From: DAIDKA01 sp049792815
GTDB lineage: Bacteria > Pseudomonadota > Gammaproteobacteria > Steroidobacterales > Steroidobacteraceae
Length of the DNA stretch: 5,016 nucleotides
Direction of reading: 5' to 3'
Assembly: GCA_049792815.1 (NCBI GenBank)
Contig: JBARBG010000151.1
Coordinates: forward strand, 1-5,016
Below the pieces are notes generated by a model. The model saw nothing but the letters and a program-made list of their open reading frames with translations. It was not told the origin of the DNA and made no database searches. Both the position numbers and the translations under genes were made by a program. Below, in pieces: positions 1 to 4,074 of this stretch. How positions within the stretch are numbered: the first letter of the stretch is position 1; each line of letters begins with the position of its first letter.

Positions 1-198
1 GCTCAGATCCGCGCGACCCAGCCATCCGGCAAGCCACCCGCGCCAGTCCCCGGGCAGCGGGGAGACACCGGCGAAGCGTGCGATGCGCGCCAGCGCCGGG
101 AGCGCGTCGCGCGGTACTGCCGAGTCCCTATCGTCCACCCCGCCGCGTCCGTTCGCGGCGAGATACAGATCCGACAGTATGATTGCCACTTCGCTCAT
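1..198 (-). CDS. N-terminal fragment of an uncharacterised protein, possibly RpfE/phosphoglycerate-mutase-like
   Basis: An open frame runs from an ATG at 196-198 to the left edge (66 codons, no stop), so the C-terminus lies outside the window. The start is supported by an AGGA Shine-Dalgarno at 207-210, 8 nt upstream. The visible protein begins MSEVAIILSDLYLAANG and has a Trp/Leu-rich stretch around residues 52-64 (GDWRGWLAGWLGR). No catalytic motif is visible. From memory, this opening resembles a family in Xanthomonadales and relatives labelled RpfE or predicted phosphoglycerate mutase, often encoded beside recJ; that is recall, not a search. It is divergent from the Mth938-type gene with an 18 bp gap, so its promoter must lie inside that neighbour. 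High confidence that it is coding, moderate for the family. Confidence 0.65.
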   Translation of the reverse strand, partial: MSEVAIILSDLYLAANGRGGVDDRDSAVPRDALPALARIARFAGVSPLPGDWRGWLAGWLGRADLS

Positions 199-217
199 CG
201 CCGTTATCCTACACACA
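183..217 (+). promoter_or_regulatory. Candidate sigma70-type promoter giving a leaderless mRNA for the Mth938-type gene
   Basis: TTGCCA (183-188, 5/6 to the -35 consensus) is followed after 16 bp by TATCCT (205-210, 4/6 to the -10). The expected transcription start falls at about 216-217, at the A of the ATG. No Shine-Dalgarno precedes this ATG, which fits leaderless translation. The -10 overlaps the Shine-Dalgarno of the divergent gene. This is a pattern match only. Confidence 0.4.
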
Positions 218-591
218 TGAAGTTCACACTCGACTCACGCACTGACGTCAATCTCATCCGCGGCTACGGCCCCGGGGAGGTGCGCATTGGTGAACTCGTG
301 CACCACGCGCCGTGCATCGTGACGGCGCAGCAGCTGGTGCTCGACTGGCAGGTTCGTGATCTGGCATCGCTGGTCGTGGCGGATCTGGGCGTCATCTTTG
401 CCCTGAAGGCGGATGTTGTGTTGCTGGGAACGGGCGCGCGCCAGATTTTTCCGGAGCGCGCCATCCGCCAGGCGTTCGCCGCGCATCAGGTGGGACTCGA
501 AGTGATGGATCTGGGCGCGGCCTGTCGTACCTACAACATTCTTGTGCAGGAGGAACGACGCGTGGCAGCGGTGTTGTTTCCGGCAGGCTGA
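217..591 (+). CDS. Mth938-like (DUF498) domain protein
   Basis: This complete 124-residue protein is almost entirely one Mth938/DUF498 domain. The recognisable parts are FTLDSRTDVNLIRGYGPGEV near residues 3-22, a central strand block (VVADLGVIFALKADVVLLGTG) and GTGARQIFPE near residues 71-80, which is the most typical family signature. The C-terminal part (DLGAACRTYNILVQEERRV) is also family-like. No signal peptide or membrane helix is visible, so it is probably cytosolic. The biochemical role of bacterial members is unknown; the human relative NDUFAF3 assists respiratory complex I assembly, which does not prove the same job here. The ATG at 217 is chosen because the domain begins right after it, although there is no Shine-Dalgarno. 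A hairpin region starts directly at its stop codon. Confidence 0.87.
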   Translation: MKFTLDSRTDVNLIRGYGPGEVRIGELVHHAPCIVTAQQLVLDWQVRDLASLVVADLGVIFALKADVVLLGTGARQIFPERAIRQAFAAHQVGLEVMDLGAACRTYNILVQEERRVAAVLFPAG

Positions 592-597
592 AAGCAA

Positions 598-624
598 TCA
601 GCCCGCCTGGGAGAGGCGGGCTGA
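598..624. terminator. Perfect 10-bp hairpin, probable terminator (better fit for minus-strand transcripts)
   Basis: TCAGCCCGCC (598-607) and GGCGGGCTGA (615-624) form a perfect 10 bp stem with a 7 nt loop, starting 6 nt after the stop of the Mth938-type gene. Read on the minus strand, the stem is followed by TTGCTTTC, a partial U-tract. On the plus strand it is followed by AGGGCGCTGA, with no U-tract. It therefore looks like an intrinsic terminator for minus-strand RNA, and could block both directions between the convergent genes. Confidence 0.6.
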
Positions 625-786
625 AGGGCGCTGACAAAGAAGGCACCGGGGAAGAAATCCAATCCGACAAGACGTTTATCCGAAGCTGACAGACTCGAAC
701 AAAAGTCTCTTAGTTATTGTTATTTAAGATATTTTTGTTGCTTTTTTCGCGTCTCTTCGCCCGGTGCCCTCTCATCAGCGCCCTTC
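623..786. repeat. Long imperfect inverted repeat around an AT-rich core
   Basis: The outer arms GAAGGGCGCTGA (623-634) and TCAGCGCCCTTC (775-786) are a perfect 12 bp inverted repeat. The inner arms GGCACCGGG (642-650) and CCCGGTGCC (760-768) are a perfect 9 bp repeat. They extend by GAAGA/TCTTC (651-655 with 754-758) if G759 is bulged. The enclosed loop, 656-753, is about 35% GC, and only 8 of 40 bases at 701-740 are G or C, in an otherwise GC-rich window. A small hairpin, AGACT/AGTCT (691-695 with 704-708), lies inside. No transposase or target duplication is seen, so this looks like an RNA fold rather than a mobile element. Confidence 0.75.
710..775 (-). CDS. Possible 21-codon basic, Asn-rich small ORF
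   Basis: An ATG at 773-775 opens 21 codons and ends at TAA 710-712. A Shine-Dalgarno-like GAAGG (782-786) stands 6 nt upstream. The peptide has four Arg, three Lys and one Glu in its first 14 residues, and six Asn overall, including a final run of four encoded by a doubled AATAAC. It is not hydrophobic, so it is unlike typical membrane-acting type I toxins. The Shine-Dalgarno lies within the 12 bp outer stem of the inverted repeat, and the first base of the start codon is the stem's last base, so folding would hide the ribosome site. An ORF this short can arise by chance; I recognise no family. Confidence 0.25.
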   Translation of the reverse strand: MRGHRAKRREKSNKNILNNNN

Positions 787-922
787 GTCGCACCGCGGCG
801 ACATGTTAAACACGTCACGCTTCAACGCGCAAGCTATTGATTGCAGCCGAATATGCGGCAAATTCCCGCGGGTACGGCGTAGCAGCTGCCACGGGACGCA
901 AGACTATTGTTAAACCATACAC
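787..922. other. Intergenic stretch with no convincing gene
   Basis: This is the remainder of the gap between the convergent genes. It holds an interrupted palindrome, GACATG-TTAAA-CACGTC (800-816, one G-T mismatch), a small GCCG/CGGC hairpin near 846-859, and the palindromes CCCGCGGG (865-872) and GCAGCTGC (882-889). A 36-codon plus-strand ORF from 803 lacks a ribosome binding site and is not accepted. The stretch may contain the promoter for the candidate small transcript to its left. Confidence 0.5.
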
Positions 923-944
923 TTACGCGATTAACATCGCGTAA
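923..944. terminator. 8-bp hairpin just after pcm
   Basis: TTACGCGA (923-930) and TCGCGTAA (937-944) form a perfect 8 bp stem with a 6 nt loop, 9 nt beyond the pcm stop codon. On the minus strand it is followed by GTGTATGGTTT, which is not a clean U-tract. It could be a weak terminator or an mRNA-end stabilising hairpin for the surE-pcm transcript. Confidence 0.4.
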
Positions 945-953
945 AACATTCAG

Positions 954-1619
954 CTAACTGAGCGGCCCGCCGAGCAGCGGCACGAACGCGACCGGCCCCA
1001 GTGACTGGCGCTCGATGCGGTTTTCCTTGCGCGTGAAGCGGAGCAACTCCTGGTGGCCTTCTGCGCCCACCGGGACGATGAGACGGCCGCCGACCTGCAA
1101 CTGTTTGAGCAATGCTTCGGGCACGGCGATCGGCGCGGCGGTGACCAGGATGCCATCAAAGGGCGCGAGGCTCTTCCAGCCCTGCGTGCCGTCGCCATGC
1201 TTGAGACGCACGTTGCGCAGTTCCAGTTCATCCAGCCGCAGCTTGGCGCGCAGATACAAAGGCTCGATGCGTTCGATGCTGTACAGCTTGGTGACCAGCG
1301 GTGCGAGTACCGCCGTCTGATAGCCGCAGCCCGTGCCCACCTCGAGGACTTTCGACAGCGGCCCCGCCGCCAGCAGCGCTTCGGTCATGCGCGCCACGAT
1401 GTACGGCTGGGAGATGGTCTGCCCGAAGCCGATGGGCAGGGCCGTGTCCTCGTAGGCGCGGGTGCCGAGGGCCTCATCGACGAAAATATGCCGCGGCACG
1501 TTGCGGATGCGATCCAGCACCACCGGATCGGTGATGCCCTGCTCACGCAGCCGCTGCACCAGCCGGTCGCGGGTGCGGGCCGAGGTCATGCCGATCCCGG
1601 TCATGCGCACGTCATTCAT
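954..1619 (-). CDS. pcm: Protein-L-isoaspartate O-methyltransferase
   Basis: Pcm transfers a methyl group from S-adenosylmethionine to L-isoaspartyl residues in aged proteins, starting their repair in the cytoplasm. From the chosen start it is 221 residues, close to the usual size. Visible landmarks are the family active-site segment TISQPY (about 68-73), the SAM-binding motif I VLEVGTGCGYQTA (about 91-103), the segment APFDGILVTAA, and the typical ending AFVPLLGGPLS. The start is ambiguous. ATG 1619 is preferred because GGAAG (1625-1629) lies 5 nt upstream and it overlaps the surE stop by 8 nt, suggesting coupling. GTG 1637 and ATGs at 1604 and 1589 are alternatives; the last best matches the Pseudomonas N-terminus (MTSxRTRxRL). 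Function is near certain, the exact start is not. Confidence 0.95.
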   Translation of the reverse strand: MNDVRMTGIGMTSARTRDRLVQRLREQGITDPVVLDRIRNVPRHIFVDEALGTRAYEDTALPIGFGQTISQPYIVARMTEALLAAGPLSKVLEVGTGCGYQTAVLAPLVTKLYSIERIEPLYLRAKLRLDELELRNVRLKHGDGTQGWKSLAPFDGILVTAAPIAVPEALLKQLQVGGRLIVPVGAEGHQELLRFTRKENRIERQSLGPVAFVPLLGGPLS

Positions 1620-2394
1620 GGGAGCTTCCGTCGCCACCCGGCCAGGCTGTGCTCAACCAACCCTGGACCGTGTCCAGGGCGGCGTAGCGGGTCAGATCGA
1701 TCAGCAGCGGGGTCACCGACACAAAGCCCTGCGACACGGCGTGAAAATCGGTGCCCTCGCCGGCATCGGCGCTGGCGCCGGCGGGCCCGATCCAGTAGAC
1801 CACCCGGTTGTGCTGGTCGCGCGCCGCGACGACCGGTTCGGCCGGATGCCGCTTGCCCAGGCGCGTCGTGCGCACGCCGCGCAACTTGTCGAACGGCAGG
1901 TCCGGTATGTTCACATTGAGGATCATCGCCCGCTCCAGCGGGTGCTCGAGCATCTGGGCCACCAGCATGTGGGCGACGCGTGCGCCGGTTGCGAAATGAC
2001 GGCCGCTGGTCTCGCTGGTGCACAGGGAAACGGCCAGCGTCGGCAGACCCAGGAAGCGCCCTTCCATCGCCGCCGCGACCGTGCCCGAATACAGCACATC
2101 ATCCCCCAGGTTCGCCCCGTCATTGATGCCCGACACCACCATGTCATGCCGGTAGTTGAACAGGCCAGAGATCGCCAGATGCACGCAGTCAGTGGGCGTG
2201 CCCTGAACGCAGAACACCTCCGGTTCGGTCTCCTGGACGCGCAGCGGCATGTCCAGGGTCAGGGAGTTGCTGGCGCCGCTGCGATTGCGGTCGGGGGCGA
2301 CCACCGTCACCTGACCCAGATCCTTCAAGGCCTCGGCCAGGGCCCGAATGCCATCGGCCCGGTAGCCATCATCATTGCTGACGAGAATTTTCAC
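1612..2394 (-). CDS. surE: 5'/3'-nucleotidase SurE
   Basis: SurE is a metal-dependent phosphatase that removes phosphate from nucleoside 5'- and 3'-monophosphates and is linked to stationary-phase survival. The 260-residue product matches the E. coli protein (253 residues) along its length. The metal-binding positions are present: D8 and D9 in SNDDG, S39 in APDRNRSGASNS, and the Asn of VSGIN (about 91). Further conserved blocks are GTPTDC, NLGDDVLYSGTVAAAMEG, NVNIPDLP and YWIGPAG. The GTG at 2392-2394 is chosen because the family starts with this strand (VKILVSNDDG). The open frame continues 41 codons upstream, but those residues are not SurE-like and run into the opposing smr gene. No Shine-Dalgarno precedes the GTG. 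It is first in a surE-pcm pair. Confidence 0.96.
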   Translation of the reverse strand: MKILVSNDDGYRADGIRALAEALKDLGQVTVVAPDRNRSGASNSLTLDMPLRVQETEPEVFCVQGTPTDCVHLAISGLFNYRHDMVVSGINDGANLGDDVLYSGTVAAAMEGRFLGLPTLAVSLCTSETSGRHFATGARVAHMLVAQMLEHPLERAMILNVNIPDLPFDKLRGVRTTRLGKRHPAEPVVAARDQHNRVVYWIGPAGASADAGEGTDFHAVSQGFVSVTPLLIDLTRYAALDTVQGWLSTAWPGGDGSSHE

Positions 2395-2402
2395 GCGGGG
2401 CC

Positions 2403-2408
2403 AATATA
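2403..2408 (-). promoter_or_regulatory. Candidate -10 element for surE-pcm
   Basis: On the minus strand TATATT (5/6 to consensus) ends 8 nt before the surE GTG, so transcription would begin almost at the start codon. No good -35 is visible at normal spacing. It lies in the 44 bp gap between the divergent surE and smr starts, where a surE promoter is expected because truD transcription is interrupted by the opposing smr gene. Confidence 0.3.
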
Positions 2409-2438
2409 GCGGTTGAGCAGGCGGTTCGGGAGATTGAA

Positions 2439-2981
2439 GTGAAGCCCAAGCCTGAAGAGGATGACGCCGCATTGTTTCGCGAGGCCACCCGTGGGGTAAA
2501 GCCGCTGACACATGCACTCCCGGTGGCCGACGATGCCCCCAAGCCGCGCGCCCGCGCGCGCTTCACGCGCGCCGCGCGCCGGGCCGTGCCCGACGAAATC
2601 CTGCACGGCCCAGCCGCTGGACCGGAACTGGACGCCGCCGATCCTTCCCTCTTCGCCCGTCCCGGAGTGTCCGCAAGCACGCTGCGCAAACTGCGTCGGG
2701 GCCAGTTTCGGGTGCAGGCGGAACTGGATCTGCATGGGCTGACCCAGGCCGAAGCCAAACTGCAGCTGCGTGAATTCCTGATCGCGGCCCTGCACAGCAA
2801 TGCCCGCTGCCTGCGCATCGTGCATGGCAAGGGCTTGAGATCCGGCGCCAAGGGCGCGGTGCTGCGCGAACTGGTCGATCGCATGCTGCGGCGAAGCGCC
2901 CCGGTGCTGGCGTTCACCTCGGCGCGCCGGGTTGATGGCGGCACCGGCGCGGTGTATGTGCTGCTGCAGGACAGCCCCTAG
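2439..2981 (+). CDS. Smr-domain protein of the SmrA/SmrB type
   Basis: The 180-residue product carries a C-terminal Smr domain (about 92-178) with the hallmark LDLHG (96-100), then HGKG (129-132) and the closing GGTGAVYVLL. Ahead of it is a charged Arg/Ala-rich region and an N-terminal segment (EEDDAALFREATRGVKPL) like that of E. coli SmrA and SmrB. SmrB is known to cleave mRNA at collided ribosomes; Smr domains in general have nuclease or nicking activity. The DLH and HGKG motifs suggest this copy is active, but whether it does SmrB's job is inference. The start is the GTG at 2439, with GGGAG (2428-2432) 6 nt upstream. It is divergent from surE and its stop overlaps that of truD on the other strand. 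It is not full MutS2, since no ATPase part is present. Confidence 0.92.
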   Translation: MKPKPEEDDAALFREATRGVKPLTHALPVADDAPKPRARARFTRAARRAVPDEILHGPAAGPELDAADPSLFARPGVSASTLRKLRRGQFRVQAELDLHGLTQAEAKLQLREFLIAALHSNARCLRIVHGKGLRSGAKGAVLRELVDRMLRRSAPVLAFTSARRVDGGTGAVYVLLQDSP

Positions 2982-4063
2982 ACATCATCGGCGTCCACGA
3001 CCAGCGACTCATTCGGCGTGCCGCGGTCACTGAGTATTTCCCGGATCACCCCCGTGGCGAAACTGCCGCTGCGCAGCCAGAAGCGCAGCACGATGCCCTC
3101 AGGCTCCCGCTGCCACTGCAGGTCACGCACCTTCAGTCGCAGGCTGCGCCGCTCCTGGCGCATGCCAGCGGCGATCGTGAACTCGCAGGCCGCGGGCAGT
3201 TGTGCAGCGACGCGCTGCTCCAGTTCCAGCGACGCGCCGCGCGACATCAGCTCACCCGCTCCCCACATCGGCCCGGTGGGATGAAGCTGCAGCTGCGCCA
3301 GCCGCTCGGGCAGATCGGCGGTCAATTCGGGCACCGCAAACACGCTGCCGCGCCCATCCAGGTTGGCCACATCGCCCACCGCGAGCGTCCCCCAGCTGCC
3401 CTGGCGCACCCTCTCACCCAGCACGGCGTTGAAGATCAGACTGCGCGCCGCGGACAGCACGAAGCCATCCGGTCGACCCGCGCGGCGCGTGGTACTGGCG
3501 GGGCTGGCCGACGCCAGCAATCGTGCCAGGTTCGAGGCGTCGCGCCCGAAGCGCTGCGGCCCGAAATAATTCGGCACACCCGCTGCGGCCATCACCGCGC
3601 AGCGCTCCCGAAGCGCCTCATCCGAACCGCTATAAGCGCGGATGCGCACCGTGAAGGCATTTCCCGCCAGCGCGCCGCGTGGCAGCTTGCGTCGATGCCG
3701 GTGCGCCTCGAGCACCACGAATTCCGCGTTGTGCAGGTCGGCAGCGCCGGCCAGCGAGCGCGGCGTGGCGGGCAGTGAAAACCACTGGATGGCGACCGCG
3801 CGCCGATCCTTGAGCCCGGCGAAACCCACGTCGCGCACCGGACAACCCAAGGCCCGCGCCAGTTCCTGGGCGACCCAGCCGGTGTTGGCGTTGCGCTTGC
3901 GGACCTTGAGCAACAGGTGCGCGCCGTCGCCATCGGGCGCAAACCCCAGGTCCTCCTCGACCACGAAATCTTCGGGCACGGCGCGCAACACACCGCTGGC
4001 CTGCGGATCTCCCCAAGCACGCGGCGCCGCGAGCGCAAGCTGCCGCCACGCCTCGAGGGTCAT
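2978..4063 (-). CDS. truD: tRNA pseudouridine(13) synthase TruD
   Basis: TruD converts uridine 13 of certain tRNAs to pseudouridine. The 361-residue protein is slightly longer than E. coli TruD (349) and aligns by eye along its length. It shows PEDFVVEEDLGF (30-41), the RNA-binding NANT segment (58-61), and GLKDRRAVAIQWF (83-95) with the catalytic Asp at 86. Further blocks are RKLPRGALAGNAFT, GVPNYFGPQRFG, LSAARSLIFN and the typical ending RFWLRSGSFATGVIREIL. The start is ATG 4063: the frame stays open much further upstream, but those residues are only a shadow of ispF. A TGAGG overlapping the ispF stop lies 9 nt before the ATG, and only 11 nt separate the genes, so translational coupling with ispF is likely. 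Its TAG stop overlaps the smr stop. Confidence 0.97.
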   Translation of the reverse strand: MTLEAWRQLALAAPRAWGDPQASGVLRAVPEDFVVEEDLGFAPDGDGAHLLLKVRKRNANTGWVAQELARALGCPVRDVGFAGLKDRRAVAIQWFSLPATPRSLAGAADLHNAEFVVLEAHRHRRKLPRGALAGNAFTVRIRAYSGSDEALRERCAVMAAAGVPNYFGPQRFGRDASNLARLLASASPASTTRRAGRPDGFVLSAARSLIFNAVLGERVRQGSWGTLAVGDVANLDGRGSVFAVPELTADLPERLAQLQLHPTGPMWGAGELMSRGASLELEQRVAAQLPAACEFTIAAGMRQERRSLRLKVRDLQWQREPEGIVLRFWLRSGSFATGVIREILSDRGTPNESLVVDADDV

Positions 4064-4074
4064 TGTCCCAGGCC

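Larger units (their letters stand above)
598..800 (-). ncRNA. Candidate structured small transcript of unknown family
   Basis: Read on the minus strand, the region has the layout of an independent small transcript: a weak promoter-like pair (TTGCGC at 827-832 and TAACAT at 803-808, 18 bp apart), the long inverted repeat as a terminal stem enclosing an AT-rich loop, and a hairpin plus partial U-tract at its end (598-624). I compared it by eye with 6S RNA, tmRNA and RNase P RNA and saw none of their hallmarks. The ends are estimates. It could instead be an untranslated tail of pcm mRNA. Confidence 0.3.

Noticed and set aside
681..693. CGAAGCTGACAGA resembles the 5' end of RNase P RNA
   Set aside because: The match is short and none of the conserved RNase P core, such as AGGAAAGTCC, follows.
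623..786. Inverted repeat as ends of a small mobile element
   Set aside because: The repeat arms are internal to the proposed RNA fold, and there is no target-site duplication or transposase. The small hairpin lies inside the core, which fits an RNA fold better.
803..913. Plus-strand ORF of 36 codons in the convergent gap
   Set aside because: There is no Shine-Dalgarno, no recognisable composition or motif, and it crosses several palindromes; chance is the simpler explanation.
1053..1919. Plus-strand open frame of 288 codons opposite pcm and surE
   Set aside because: It is antisense to two clearly recognised genes, has Arg/Gln/His-rich composition typical of GC-rich shadow frames, and shows no family motif.
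1462..2409. Plus-strand open frame of 315 codons opposite surE and pcm
   Set aside because: It mirrors surE on the other strand; long antisense frames are expected at this GC content, and no domain is recognisable.
2395..2517. N-terminal extension of surE by 41 codons
   Set aside because: It overlaps the opposing smr gene and lacks SurE similarity; the family starts at the strand encoded from GTG 2394.
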